Assembly (NCBI RefSeq): GCF_003633755.1
Contig: NZ_RBIL01000001.1
Location: forward strand, 481,426-545,425
Length of the DNA stretch: 64,000 nt
Origin: Solirubrobacter pauli
Lineage (GTDB): Bacteria > Actinomycetota > Thermoleophilia > Solirubrobacterales > Solirubrobacteraceae
Direction: 5' to 3'
Part shown: positions 1-8,848 of the stretch, one piece after another
Layout of the letters: every line of letters starts with the position of its first letter
How positions within the stretch are numbered: position 1 is the first letter of the stretch
Translations under genes and position numbers: made by a program
Notes under the pieces: model-generated
What the model saw: only the letters and a program-made list of their open reading frames with translations
What the model was told of the DNA's origin: nothing
The model's database searches: none

Positions 1-2
1 AG

Positions 3-671
3 ACGTTCCTCTACATCTCCGTCTTCGGCGCCGCGCTCGGCTCGCGCATCGACCAGCTGCACGGGGTCGACTACGTCGTCTTCATCATCCCCGGCCTGAT
101 CATGATGGCCTGGGCGACCAACGCCTTCAGCAACAACTCGTCCTCGCTGCTCCAGCAGAAGTTCCAGCGCTCGATCGACGACCAGCTCTCCTCCCCGGCG
201 TCGCCGATGGAGCTGCTGCTCGCGCTCTCGCTGGGCGGCTTCCTGCGCGGGATGATCGTGGCGGTGCTCACCTTCGCCGCCGCGCGGATCCTGATCGACG
301 TCCCGATCGAGCACATCGAGGTCCTGATCCCGGGCCTGTTCCTCGTCGGCTTCTTCTTCGCCCAGCTCGGCGTGCTCGTCGGCCTGCGCGCGGAGCAGTT
401 CGACGACGTGAGCTTCTACCAGACGTTCATCCTGCAGCCGCTGATCTTCCTCGGCGGCGTGTTCTACTCCGCGACGCTCCTCCCGCAGCCGTTCGAGACG
501 CTGACGAGGTTCGACCCCGTCTACTACATGATCGGGCTCGTCCGCTACGGCTTCATCGGCTATAGCGAGACGAACATCGCGCTGTCGCTGGTCCTGCTGG
601 TCATCGCGTGCGCGGCGCTGTTCGCGTTCAACCTGCGGCTGTTCGGCCGCGGGTACCGCCTGCGCGCGTAG
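3..671 (+). CDS. ABC-2 type transporter permease, 5'-truncated
   Basis: The reading frame is open from the left edge, so the N-terminus lies outside the window and 222 codons are visible. They encode the membrane half of an ATP-driven exporter whose ATPase gene would normally sit just upstream. Alternating hydrophobic stretches and the C-terminal ABC-2 hallmark (LGGVFYSATLLPQ followed by YYMIGLVRYGF) fit the ABC-2 membrane family, which exports drugs, polyketides or polysaccharides. The last helix is followed by a short Arg-rich tail. The substrate cannot be told from this part. Confidence 0.85.
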   Translation, partial: TFLYISVFGAALGSRIDQLHGVDYVVFIIPGLIMMAWATNAFSNNSSSLLQQKFQRSIDDQLSSPASPMELLLALSLGGFLRGMIVAVLTFAAARILIDVPIEHIEVLIPGLFLVGFFFAQLGVLVGLRAEQFDDVSFYQTFILQPLIFLGGVFYSATLLPQPFETLTRFDPVYYMIGLVRYGFIGYSETNIALSLVLLVIACAALFAFNLRLFGRGYRLRA

Positions 672-676
672 GCGGT

Positions 677-702
677 CGGCGGCGTGCACGGGTGAGCCGC
701 CG
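677..702 (+). terminator. Hairpin after the ABC permease
   Basis: Seven-base-pair stem CGGCGGC / GCCGCCG with a 12-base loop, starting 5 bases after the permease stop codon. No T-tract follows, as is usual for GC-rich terminators. Plausible but unproven. Confidence 0.4.
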
Positions 703-736
703 TCGCTAGGACGCCAGCGGCTCGAACGCGCTCATC

Positions 737-780
737 TAGGCAGCTCGTAGGTAGCTCGGCGGGCAAAGTTAGGTGGGCGT
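737..780 (+). promoter_or_regulatory. 11-bp-phased TAGG direct repeats before the sigma factor gene
   Basis: TAGGCAGCTCG (737-747) is followed immediately by TAGGTAGCTCG (748-758), identical at 10 of 11 bases. A third TAGGT starts at 770, exactly two 11-bp steps further. One helical turn per repeat is typical of sites bound by tandem protein monomers. The last repeat also resembles a -10 hexamer shortly before the sigma factor start. Confidence 0.4.
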
Positions 781-785
781 TGCCG

Positions 786-1298
786 ATGATCGACCGGGCG
801 ATCGGCGGGACAGTCGACAGCGTGCTGTTGAACCCCGAAATCGCCGCTGAACACCGTCCTCGCCTCGTCGACGTCGCCACCGCGATCTGCGGCTCGCGCC
901 AACTCGCCGAGGACCTCGTGCAGGAGACCTACGCCCGCGTGCTGGCCAAGCCCCGCTCGCTGACCGAAGGCGCCGTCTTCCCCTACCTGGTCCGTGCGCT
1001 GCGCAATGTCGCCAAGGACCACTGGCGCGCCGAGCAGCGCCGCCCGACCGTGATCGGCGACCTCGACCCCGAGGACCCCGCCCTGCGCCACGACCGCGAC
1101 CCCCAGGCCGACGTGATCGCCGCCGAGGTGTACGCCCACGTCGAGCGCCTGCCGCTCGAGTTCCGCCGCGTCGTGAAGGCCGTCGACATGCTCGGACTCA
1201 GCTACGCGCAGGCCGCCTGCACCCTGCGCATCCCGCAGGGCACGGTGATGAGCCGCCTCTCGCGCGGCCGTCGCCAGCTCGTCTGCGCGATGTCCTAG
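786..1298 (+). CDS. ECF-like RNA polymerase sigma-70 family factor
   Basis: A 170-residue sigma factor of the minimal region 2 plus region 4 type that redirects RNA polymerase to a private set of promoters. Region 2 is visible in the first half (RQLAEDLVQETYARVLA, then LVRALRNVAKDHWR). Region 4 is at the C-terminus, with the helix-turn-helix LSYAQAACTLRIPQGTVMSR. I chose the ATG at 786; a TTG at 780 in the same frame is the alternative. No anti-sigma gene adjoins it. Its 3' end overlaps the convergent LuxR-type regulator by 4 bases, sharing the sequence CTAG for both stop codons. Regulation may involve the phased TAGG repeats upstream. Confidence 0.85.
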   Translation: MIDRAIGGTVDSVLLNPEIAAEHRPRLVDVATAICGSRQLAEDLVQETYARVLAKPRSLTEGAVFPYLVRALRNVAKDHWRAEQRRPTVIGDLDPEDPALRHDRDPQADVIAAEVYAHVERLPLEFRRVVKAVDMLGLSYAQAACTLRIPQGTVMSRLSRGRRQLVCAMS

Positions 1299-3916
1299 AG
1301 GTCGGTGGCCGCGGCCTCGTGCCGCGTCTTGACGCCGAGCTTGAGCAGGATCGCCGCCACGTGGTGGTCGACCGTGCGCACGGACAGCACGAGGCGATCC
1401 GCGATCTCCGCGTTGGTGAGGCCTTCGCGCACCAGGTCGAGCACGGCCAGCTGGCGCTTCGTGAGCCCTGCGGGGTTGCCGCGCGTGTCCGCGTTCGGGC
1501 CGCGCGGGACGCGCGCGCCGCGCTCGCGCAGGCCGGCCCGCGCGAGCTCCGCGGCGGGCGGCGCGCCGAGCCGGTCGAGCACGTCGAGCCCGTCCGCGAT
1601 CGCGTCCGGCTCGCCCGACAGCGCGAGCTCGAGCGCGGCCTCGTACGGGTCGCCCGCGCGCCGCCACTGGGCCGCGGCCGAGCGCCACTCGCCCGCCAGG
1701 CCCGCCGCCCACGCGGGGGGAAGACCGCCATCGGCAGGGTCGCCCTCGGCGCCGACCGCTGCGGTCGCGGTGGTCGCCACCCCGCGCTCGCCGCCCGCCC
1801 CCGCGCGGTCGTCGTTCGTCGGCGGCGCGATCTCCGCGCGCGCCAGGTACCGGAGCAGCTCGCCGCGGAACCAGGCACCGCCCGGGTGCGACACGCGCGG
1901 GAGCAGCACCGCGGCGACCTCACGGACGGCGCGGGCGTCGCCCGTCAGCCAGGCCCACTCCACGCGGGCCAGGCCGGCGTAGGCGAGGCCGACCAGCGTA
2001 CGGGCGTGTTGGGCGCGCTCCCAGGCGTCGGCGAGGAGCGGGCCGGCGGACGGGTCGCCGCGGCGGGCGAGCAGGCGGCCGAGCCAGGGCACGGAGTAGG
2101 CCGACAGGAAGCCGGTGTCGCCCGCGGCGGCGTCGACCAGGCCGCGCAGGCCGGACTCCGCGGTGTCCCAGTCGCCGCGGCGGAGCTGGAGGACGCGCTC
2201 GTGGACCTCCAGGTTGAAGGCGTGCGACCAGAAGCCGCGTTCGCGGGCGAAGGCGAGCCCGTCACGCACCCAGCGCTCGAGCTCCTCCAGCTCGCCGACG
2301 CGCGCGAGCAGCTCGACGAGGTTCGTGTAGCCGCGGGCGATCTCCTCGAAGTGGCCGCCGGCCGTGGCCAGCGCGATCGAGTTGCGCATGGTCTCCAGCC
2401 CGCGGTCGACGTCGCCGGCCTCGAAGCGCGCGATCGCGAGGTAGTTCAGACACAGCGCGCCGAGGTCGGGCCGCGAGGCCTCGAGGGCCAGCTGGTCGGC
2501 GCGCTCGAGCACGGCCATCGCGTCCACGTGCCGCGCCGACAACGCCAGGATCGCGCCCAGGTACAAGGTCGCGTACGCGTTGTCGCCCAGCAGGTCGACC
2601 GCACGCAGGGCCGCGGCCTCGGCCTCGTCGGTCTCGCCCGCCATGAACAGCAGCCGCGACAGGCGCACCAGGCAGAGCCCGAGCGCGCGCTCGTCACCGA
2701 GGCCCTCGTACAGGGCCAGCGCCCGGCGGCCGACGCCCGCCGCCTCGACGAACCGCCCCGCGTTGTAGAGCTCCCACCCGTACCCGTGCAGCAGGTCCGC
2801 CTGCCCGCGCACCTCCAGCAGCGTGGCGTGCGGCATCACGGTCTCGTAGTGCGCGAGCGCCTGCCGGTGCGAGCCCGCCCGGGCCGCCTCGCGCGCCGCC
2901 GCCGGCCCTTCCTCCAGCAGCGTCGCCACGTCGCCCGCCGCCAGGGCGTGGTGCAGCAGCCGCGCGCGGTCGGCCACGCCCGCGACCCGCAGCGCCCCGA
3001 CCACCTCCGCGTTCAGCAGCCGCCGTCGCAGCTCGGGCAGCGACTGCTCGACCGCGCGCCGCGCCAGCTCGTGGCGGAACGCGATCCCGCCCGCCCGCGC
3101 CTCGACCAGCCGCGCCTGCTCGGCCTCCGCCAGCACGCCCAGCGACACCCCGAGCAGCCCCGGGGCGATGGCCGACGGCACGACGCTCAGCCGCTCGACC
3201 GCCTCCTGGCAGGCCGGCGAGACACCACGCAGCCGCGCGAGCACCGCGTCCTTCACGCTCGCCGGCACCTCGTCCGCGGACGCCGCCAGCGCCTCCGCCA
3301 CGAAGAACGGGTTCCCGCGCGTGAGCGCGTGCAGCGCGTCCGGATCGCGCCCCGTGCCGTTCACGAGCGCCACGACGGCGTCCCGCGACAGCGGCGACAG
3401 CTCCAGCCGATGCACCGGCTCGCCCGCCAGCACGCCCAGCAGCCGGTGCAGCGGATGCCCCGGCGCCAGCGCCTCGTCGCGCACGGTGAGCACCAGCAGC
3501 GCGCCGAGCGACCGCACCCGTCGTGCCGCGTAGCCGAGCACGTCGATCGTGGCGTCGTCGGCCCAGTGCGCGTCCTCGACGACGAGCACGGTCGGCCGCT
3601 GGAGCGCGAGCTCCGCCAACAGCGCCGCGAACACCTCGCGGTCGGACGCCAGCGCCTCGGCGAGTGGTCCGTCCGCCGGCGCCGCGTCCCACAGCGGGCC
3701 GAGCGTCCGCGGCGTTACAAGGTCGTCGCACGCCGCGGTCAGCAGCCGCCCGCGCCGCGCCGCCACCCCCACGAACGCCTGCACCAGGGACGTCTTGCCG
3801 ATCCCCGCCTCGCCGGAGATGAGCGCGGTGGAGCCGTGCCCGTCCTCGGCCGCCGCCAGCGCCTCGACCAACGCGCCCAGCGGCGCGTCGCGTTCGAGGA
3901 GGGCCGACGGGGTCAT
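1295..3916 (-). CDS. LuxR-family regulator with large ATP-binding domain (LAL type)
   Basis: An 873-residue transcription regulator. The N-terminus holds an AAA-like NTPase with Walker A GEAGIGKT at about residues 35-42 and a Walker B-like VLVVEDAHWAD near residue 110. A long alpha-helical middle looks like tetratricopeptide-type repeats. The C-terminal 60 residues are a LuxR helix-turn-helix (LTKRQLAVLDLVREGLTNAE, then RTVDHHVAAILLKLGV). LAL proteins of this build (MalT-like) usually bind a small ligand plus ATP before activating transcription. The start ATG lies inside a 33-bp perfect inverted repeat, so autoregulation or RNA-level control is possible. No ribosome binding site is evident; CACGAT stands 7 bases before the ATG. 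Confidence 0.9.
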   Translation of the reverse strand: MTPSALLERDAPLGALVEALAAAEDGHGSTALISGEAGIGKTSLVQAFVGVAARRGRLLTAACDDLVTPRTLGPLWDAAPADGPLAEALASDREVFAALLAELALQRPTVLVVEDAHWADDATIDVLGYAARRVRSLGALLVLTVRDEALAPGHPLHRLLGVLAGEPVHRLELSPLSRDAVVALVNGTGRDPDALHALTRGNPFFVAEALAASADEVPASVKDAVLARLRGVSPACQEAVERLSVVPSAIAPGLLGVSLGVLAEAEQARLVEARAGGIAFRHELARRAVEQSLPELRRRLLNAEVVGALRVAGVADRARLLHHALAAGDVATLLEEGPAAAREAARAGSHRQALAHYETVMPHATLLEVRGQADLLHGYGWELYNAGRFVEAAGVGRRALALYEGLGDERALGLCLVRLSRLLFMAGETDEAEAAALRAVDLLGDNAYATLYLGAILALSARHVDAMAVLERADQLALEASRPDLGALCLNYLAIARFEAGDVDRGLETMRNSIALATAGGHFEEIARGYTNLVELLARVGELEELERWVRDGLAFARERGFWSHAFNLEVHERVLQLRRGDWDTAESGLRGLVDAAAGDTGFLSAYSVPWLGRLLARRGDPSAGPLLADAWERAQHARTLVGLAYAGLARVEWAWLTGDARAVREVAAVLLPRVSHPGGAWFRGELLRYLARAEIAPPTNDDRAGAGGERGVATTATAAVGAEGDPADGGLPPAWAAGLAGEWRSAAAQWRRAGDPYEAALELALSGEPDAIADGLDVLDRLGAPPAAELARAGLRERGARVPRGPNADTRGNPAGLTKRQLAVLDLVREGLTNAEIADRLVLSVRTVDHHVAAILLKLGVKTRHEAAATDL

Positions 3917-3940
3917 GACACCAATCGTGTCATGACCCCG
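3908..3940. promoter_or_regulatory. Perfect 14-bp inverted repeat over the LuxR-type start codon
   Basis: Arms CGGGGTCATGACAC (3908-3921) and GTGTCATGACCCCG (3927-3940) are exact reverse complements around the 5-base spacer CAATC. Each arm contains the self-palindromic octamer GTCATGAC, with the two octamers 17 bp apart. The regulator's ATG (3916-3914 on the minus strand) is inside one arm. The stop codon of the upstream minus-strand gene is 10 bases away, so the element could be an operator, a translation-sequestering hairpin or a terminator. Confidence 0.7.
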
Positions 3941-3949
3941 AAGCCGTCT

Positions 3950-6900
3950 TTACGGTCCGACGATCCGGCCGTCCACGACCGGTGCGACCGGCGAGTTCGC
4001 CTTGATGGAGTTGATCACCACGTCCAGCAGCAGGTCACCCGTGCGCTTGACGTCGGTGCCGCCCACCAGGGCCGTGTACCCGTCGCCACCGCCGTACATG
4101 AAGTCGTTGGTGACGATCCGGACCGTGTCGCCCGCGGCCAGCGTCTTGCCGTCGCGCAACCGCACGACCGAGTCCACGACCGGGACCTGGCCGTTGCAGT
4201 GGAACGTGATCTTCAGCCCTGAGACCTGCGGGGAGCGGCCCGTGCCGCCGGCGACGTCGCCGCACGGAGGCTTGAAGCCGTTGCCCAGCGCGGCCACGAG
4301 CTGGTCGTAGGTGAGCGTCTCGATCACCGTCGAGTTGCCGAACGGCAGCACCGCGAACGCCTCGCCCCACGTGATCTGCCCGGCGGCCTCGCCGCCCGCG
4401 GCGCTCGCGAGCCGGATGTCCTGCCGCAGGCCGCCCGAGTTGGTCAACGCCGCGTCGGCCTCCGGGTAGGCGAGCCGCATGGCGTCGGCGACGAGGTTGC
4501 CCATCGAGGACTCCTTCAGCCGCGCCGGGTCGCGCAGGATGTCCACCGTCGCCGAGCCGATCACGACGTTGCGCAGCGGCGCGGTGTCGGTGTTCGCCTT
4601 GTCGACGATCGCCTTCACGTCCGCCCGCGACGCGACGCCGAGGTCCTTCGCCACGCGCGTCGTCGCGCCCGTCCAGCGCACGTCGCCGCGCTCGACGATC
4701 AGCTGCGCCACGGAGTAGCTGACCCCCGCGTTGAAGCCCTCGACCACCGGGATCCGCCCGACCACGGTGTTGGCCGCGCGGTGCGTGTGCCCGGCGACCA
4801 CGAGGTCGACCGTCGTGTCCTGCAGCTGGTTGACGATGTCGATGATCGGGCCGCTCCACGGCGTCGACACCGTGCCGTCGACCGCGTTGTTGCCCTTGTC
4901 GGCGCCCTCATGGATGACGACGACCTGCACCTTGATCCCGCGCGCCCGCAGCCGCTGCGACTCGCGCCGGATGCCCTCCGCCTCGGCGATGAAGCTGAGC
5001 CCGGCGGTGTTGCCCGCCTTCACGAGCTCCGGCGTGTTGCGCACGGTCGCGCCGATCACGCCGACGTCGACGCCGTTGACGCGCACGACCGTCGACGGCT
5101 TCACGTAGGACGGCGGCTGGTTGGTGGCCGTCTCGAGGATGTTGGCGGACAGCCACGGGAACGTCGAGGCCGCCTGCTGCTTGAGGATGCGCTCGACGCC
5201 GTAGTCGAACTCGTGGTTGCCGAACGCGGTCGCGTCCATGCCCCATGCGTTGAGCGTGTCGATCGTCGGCATGTCCTCGAGCAGGGCCGACTCCGGCGGC
5301 GAGGCGCCGACGTTGTCGCCGCCCGAGACCAGCGCGGTCTGGCCGGGCAGCGCCGCGGCCTCCTCGTCGAACATGGTCGCGAGCTGCGCCGCGCCCCCGA
5401 CCGGAACCTGCAGCGTGTCGTACGTGAACGTCGACGGCGCGAGCTGGCCGTGGAAGTCGTTCAGGCCGATCAGGTTCACGGGCGTGTACCGCCAGCCGTC
5501 CTCGAGCAGGTCGCGCCGGACGACACCCTGGCTCTGCTGCGGTGCCGGGACCCCGAGCAGGAACGCGGCCGTCGGCGCGAGGTCGATCGACTGCACGTCC
5601 TCGATCTCGCCGCGCTCGATCTCCGGGCCGCCCGCGAGGAACGTCGCCCGCATGTTCGTGTTCGAGCGCAGGTCCTGCACGTCCGGCACGTAGCCGTGCT
5701 GGCCGAAGAACGCCGACAGCGCGAACGGCGTGCCCGGCGTCGCCGCGTCGAACTGGTACGGCGGAGCCGAGAAGACGACCAGGTCGCCGGTGCGCGTCGG
5801 GTGCGCCATGTCGGCGGTCGAGCCGGCGCCGTTCGGGATGTACCGGGCCTCGGCCTTCGTGTACGTGCGGTCGATGACCGTCCAGTTCTCCGGCCGCCCG
5901 TCGTGCGTCCAGTCGTTGGTGTCCTTGAGCGCGACGAACGCGTCGCGGATCTTCTGCACCGTCGCGGCCTCGTCGGCCGCCGCCACCTGCTGCAGCCCCG
6001 CGCCCGCCGGGTCGCGCCCGGCCAGGTTGAGGTAGACCTGCGCGGCGCCGCCGGCGTAGCAGACCTTGGCCTTGCCGATCGTCTCGCCCGCGGGCAGCCG
6101 GCAGTTGCCCGTCTGCGGCTTCGAGAGCAGCCCGAGGTCCACGAGCACCTTGGACGCGTCGATGGCCAGGAACTGCGGCGCGAAGCCGTGGTCGGAGCTG
6201 ACGAACGTCGTCAGGTCACGATCGCGCATGGCGTCCTGGGCGAGCCGCAACGTCGAGTCGCTGCCGGCGTACGCGTCGCGGATGTAGCCCTCGCGCGCCT
6301 TCGCGCGGCCGTCCTTGTCGCCGTCGACGTTCGTGTCGTCGTAGGCGGGGTTCTTCGCCCCGTTGGGCAGCCGCTTCGTGACGAGCCCGAGGAACTGGTG
6401 CTGCACCTCGTCCGTGCGCGGGTCGCCGATCATCGCCAGATCGGGCTGGTACTTGCCGATCACGTACCGGATCAGCGGGTGGTAGAGCTTCTCCCAGTAG
6501 TCGCTCTGCTCGATGTACGTGTCCTCGCTCACCGTGCCCGCCTCGAGCACGGCGAAGTCACCGGCCTGCGAGGACGGGAACCTCTCGGCGACGAAGTCCT
6601 CGAACGTGCCGGTGAAGCCGCGCTCGGAGAAGCCCGGCCAGCTCGCGAAGGCGCGCGTGACCGACGTGTGGAAGAGCCGCACCTGCTTGAGGTCCGGCGA
6701 GAGCCGCTCGACCTTGACCAGGAAGGACGCCGTCTTGCCCTCGTTGGCGCCCCCGATGATCTTGACCTTCACGTCCGCGAACCGATCGCCCTCGGCGAGG
6801 TCCGCGACCTTGTCCGCGCCGCTCTTGGTGCGGCTGAACAGGACGCGGTCGTACCGGGTGCGATGGTCGTTGCGCGAGTCGTAGAGGTACGCGTTGAGCC

Positions 6901-7654
6901 CGTACTTGTCCGTGCCCGCGTCGAGCACCCGCAGGCGCATCTCCTTCGCGGGCGAGTACGAGCGCGGCACGTTCGTCCAGCCCGTCGCGGGCGCGGGGGC
7001 GGCGCCCGCGAACGGCGCGTTCCCGGCGTAGCCCGCGGGATGGTCGAACTGGACGCCGAACGAGCGCGTGAACGCCTCGTTGTCGGTCGGCGAGATGTAG
7101 TTCGTGGCCACGCCACGGCCCGAGAAGAAGCTGCGGTAGTCGACCGTGGGCCCGTTGATCACGGCGGCGCGCCCGCCGGCCCACTCGATCTGGACGACCT
7201 TCTTGCCGCCGCGCTCCGCCGACTGCGCGAGCGACTCGGCCTGCAGCACGTTCGGGGCGCTGAGCGCCGACGTCGACGAGTCGAACGCCGCGCCGTTGCG
7301 GTGGAACGTGTTGTTGGTCGACCCCGCGACGCCCGGCCACGCACCGGTGGCGAGCGTGAACCAGCCGGCGCCGGTGTTCGGCGGCGCCTGCGTCAGCAAC
7401 CCGTGGTCGGACGCGTGCGCGCCGCGCTTGAGCAGCTCCCGGAAGCCGGGCGTGGCGCCCTGCCGCGAGAACTCCTCGACCGCGTCCTGGCGCAGCCCGT
7501 CCGAGGCGAAGAACAGCAGCTTCTCGCCGCCGCGGTCATGGGTGGGCGGTCCTCCCATCTTGTGGGCGTCCGCGCCCGCCCACGGTGTCGCAAGGCCAAC
7601 GGCCAGTGCCGCCGCGGCCCCTACCGCCGCGACCATCGGCACACGTCGCTCCAT
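3950..7654 (-). CDS. Secreted type I phosphodiesterase fused to 5'-nucleotidase
   Basis: A 1,234-residue exported protein with two hydrolase modules. Residues 1 to about 30 form a signal peptide (VAAVGAAAALAVGLA). Residues about 45-700 are an alkaline-phosphatase-superfamily phosphodiesterase or pyrophosphatase, with an opening metal site FFASDGLRQDAV, the nucleophile region GWFTLATGAWPG, and the late metal ligands GDPRTDEVQHQF and SSDHGF. From about residue 725 a UshA-type 5'-nucleotidase follows: NDFHGQ, GGDN, GNHEFDYG, VAGHTHR and the C-terminal substrate domain with TNSGGLRQDI. The start is fixed by AGGAGG (7664-7659) 4 bases upstream. It probably degrades extracellular nucleotides to nucleoside and phosphate for scavenging. 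Confidence 0.88.
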   Translation of the reverse strand: MERRVPMVAAVGAAAALAVGLATPWAGADAHKMGGPPTHDRGGEKLLFFASDGLRQDAVEEFSRQGATPGFRELLKRGAHASDHGLLTQAPPNTGAGWFTLATGAWPGVAGSTNNTFHRNGAAFDSSTSALSAPNVLQAESLAQSAERGGKKVVQIEWAGGRAAVINGPTVDYRSFFSGRGVATNYISPTDNEAFTRSFGVQFDHPAGYAGNAPFAGAAPAPATGWTNVPRSYSPAKEMRLRVLDAGTDKYGLNAYLYDSRNDHRTRYDRVLFSRTKSGADKVADLAEGDRFADVKVKIIGGANEGKTASFLVKVERLSPDLKQVRLFHTSVTRAFASWPGFSERGFTGTFEDFVAERFPSSQAGDFAVLEAGTVSEDTYIEQSDYWEKLYHPLIRYVIGKYQPDLAMIGDPRTDEVQHQFLGLVTKRLPNGAKNPAYDDTNVDGDKDGRAKAREGYIRDAYAGSDSTLRLAQDAMRDRDLTTFVSSDHGFAPQFLAIDASKVLVDLGLLSKPQTGNCRLPAGETIGKAKVCYAGGAAQVYLNLAGRDPAGAGLQQVAAADEAATVQKIRDAFVALKDTNDWTHDGRPENWTVIDRTYTKAEARYIPNGAGSTADMAHPTRTGDLVVFSAPPYQFDAATPGTPFALSAFFGQHGYVPDVQDLRSNTNMRATFLAGGPEIERGEIEDVQSIDLAPTAAFLLGVPAPQQSQGVVRRDLLEDGWRYTPVNLIGLNDFHGQLAPSTFTYDTLQVPVGGAAQLATMFDEEAAALPGQTALVSGGDNVGASPPESALLEDMPTIDTLNAWGMDATAFGNHEFDYGVERILKQQAASTFPWLSANILETATNQPPSYVKPSTVVRVNGVDVGVIGATVRNTPELVKAGNTAGLSFIAEAEGIRRESQRLRARGIKVQVVVIHEGADKGNNAVDGTVSTPWSGPIIDIVNQLQDTTVDLVVAGHTHRAANTVVGRIPVVEGFNAGVSYSVAQLIVERGDVRWTGATTRVAKDLGVASRADVKAIVDKANTDTAPLRNVVIGSATVDILRDPARLKESSMGNLVADAMRLAYPEADAALTNSGGLRQDIRLASAAGGEAAGQITWGEAFAVLPFGNSTVIETLTYDQLVAALGNGFKPPCGDVAGGTGRSPQVSGLKITFHCNGQVPVVDSVVRLRDGKTLAAGDTVRIVTNDFMYGGGDGYTALVGGTDVKRTGDLLLDVVINSIKANSPVAPVVDGRIVGP

Positions 7655-7713
7655 GAACCCTCCTGATCGTCTGAGAATCAGTCGGAGCGCAACACTACGC
7701 CGGATCGGAGGGA

Positions 7714-8808
7714 TTATGTGAACGATTTGACGTCGAGCGTCATCCCCGCGCGACGCAGCCGGTCGACCAGCGCGGCGCCCATCGCCGACGCCGGCGTGAG
7801 AACGCCGCCTTCGCCTTCGGTGCGCGCCAGGCACAGCGCGCTCTCGCCCATCATCACCGCGGTCGCCGCGTAGCCGGGATCGCCCTGGGCCGCGACCGTC
7901 GCGACGTGCCCGCCCCCGTGCACCTGCACCTTGAAGTGACCGTTGGCGCGTGCCTTCTCGGACGGCCCGTCACCCGGGCTGGGCAGCACGCGGTCGAGCG
8001 CCCAGCGCGTCGGCGGGAACGCCAGCCCGCCGGCCAGCAGGCCGAGCGCCGCGGTGAACCCGTACGCGACGGCCGGGTTGCTGTACGCCGACACCTCGCG
8101 GTACGCGAGGTCCGGCCCGTAGCCCAGCAGCTCCGCGCTGCGGCGGACGATCCGCGTGTTGTACGTGGCCATCACGAACGGGCCGATCCAGCCGTGCTCG
8201 TCGTCGCGCTTGACCGCCCGGAAGTCCCGCGAGCGGTCGCTGCCGCCGAGCGCGGTCGGGTCGAAGATCACGTCGCGCGTGCTCACGTCCGAGCGCATCT
8301 CGTCGACCTGGCCGGTCATCGAGGCGAGCGTGCCGCCGCTGAACCCGCCGCGCATCGACTTGAGCACGAACGTCGTCTTCCCCAGCTCCCCCGCCGCCTC
8401 GTGCAGCAGGAACGTGCCGAGGTCGGACGGGATCGAGTCGAACCCGCACGAGAGCACGATCCGCGCGCCGGACGCGCGCGCCGCCGCGTGCCGCGTGACC
8501 GCCTCGTGGGCGAACAGGATCTCGCCCGTCAGGTCGCAGTAGGCCGTGCCGGCCTCCACGCACGCGTCGACGAGCTTCATGCCGCCCTTGCGGTACGGCC
8601 CGACCGTCGTGCAGACCACCCGCGCGCTGCATGCCAGCTCCGCCGGGTCGTCGGCGTCGGCGACGATCAGCGGCCGGTCGATCCCGAGCGCCTCGAGCTT
8701 CGCGCGCGAGCGCCCCGCCAGCGCGATGTCCGCGTCCGTCTTGTCCAGGTACTCGGCGACGAGCCGGCCGACGAACCCTGTCGCACCGAAGACCACGATG
8801 TCGTGCAC
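7714..8808 (-). CDS. Saccharopine dehydrogenase family / trans-acting enoyl reductase-like oxidoreductase
   Basis: A 364-residue NAD(P)-dependent enzyme with an N-terminal Rossmann fold (IVVFGATGFVGRLVAEYL). The rest matches the saccharopine dehydrogenase-like family that includes mycobacterial trans-acting enoyl reductases acting on polyketide lipids (YCDLTGE, SCGFDSIPSDLG, SGGTLASM). The substrate here is unknown; no polyketide synthase is in the window. I chose the GTG at 8808 because it begins directly before the Rossmann strand and has TAGCGT 7 bases upstream; an in-frame GTG at 8844 is possible but would overlap the divergent promoter. Divergent from the YkgJ-type gene. Confidence 0.82.
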   Translation of the reverse strand: MHDIVVFGATGFVGRLVAEYLDKTDADIALAGRSRAKLEALGIDRPLIVADADDPAELACSARVVCTTVGPYRKGGMKLVDACVEAGTAYCDLTGEILFAHEAVTRHAAARASGARIVLSCGFDSIPSDLGTFLLHEAAGELGKTTFVLKSMRGGFSGGTLASMTGQVDEMRSDVSTRDVIFDPTALGGSDRSRDFRAVKRDDEHGWIGPFVMATYNTRIVRRSAELLGYGPDLAYREVSAYSNPAVAYGFTAALGLLAGGLAFPPTRWALDRVLPSPGDGPSEKARANGHFKVQVHGGGHVATVAAQGDPGYAATAVMMGESALCLARTEGEGGVLTPASAMGAALVDRLRRAGMTLDVKSFT

Positions 8809-8815
8809 GTGGTGG

Positions 8816-8841
8816 ACGCTACCCGGGCGCGCCGGTAGGGT
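8816..8841. promoter_or_regulatory. Back-to-back -10 elements for two leaderless divergent genes
   Basis: TAGCGT on the minus strand (8821-8816) ends 7 bases before the GTG at 8808. TAGGGT on the plus strand (8836-8841) ends 7 bases before the GTG at 8849. Neither gene has a clear ribosome binding site at normal spacing, although the GTAGGG part of the plus-strand element could double as a weak one. The geometry fits transcripts that begin at or within a few bases of the start codon. Confidence 0.5.
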
Positions 8842-8848
8842 CACGCCT

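Noticed and set aside
732-1712. A minus-strand frame of 326 codons across the sigma factor and LuxR-type genes
   Set aside because: Overlaps two convincing genes in the wrong frames and is Arg/Gly/Ala-rich without motifs.
4781-7666. A 961-codon plus-strand frame opposite the phosphodiesterase/nucleotidase
   Set aside because: Mirror of a well-supported gene and of biased composition; a shadow frame.
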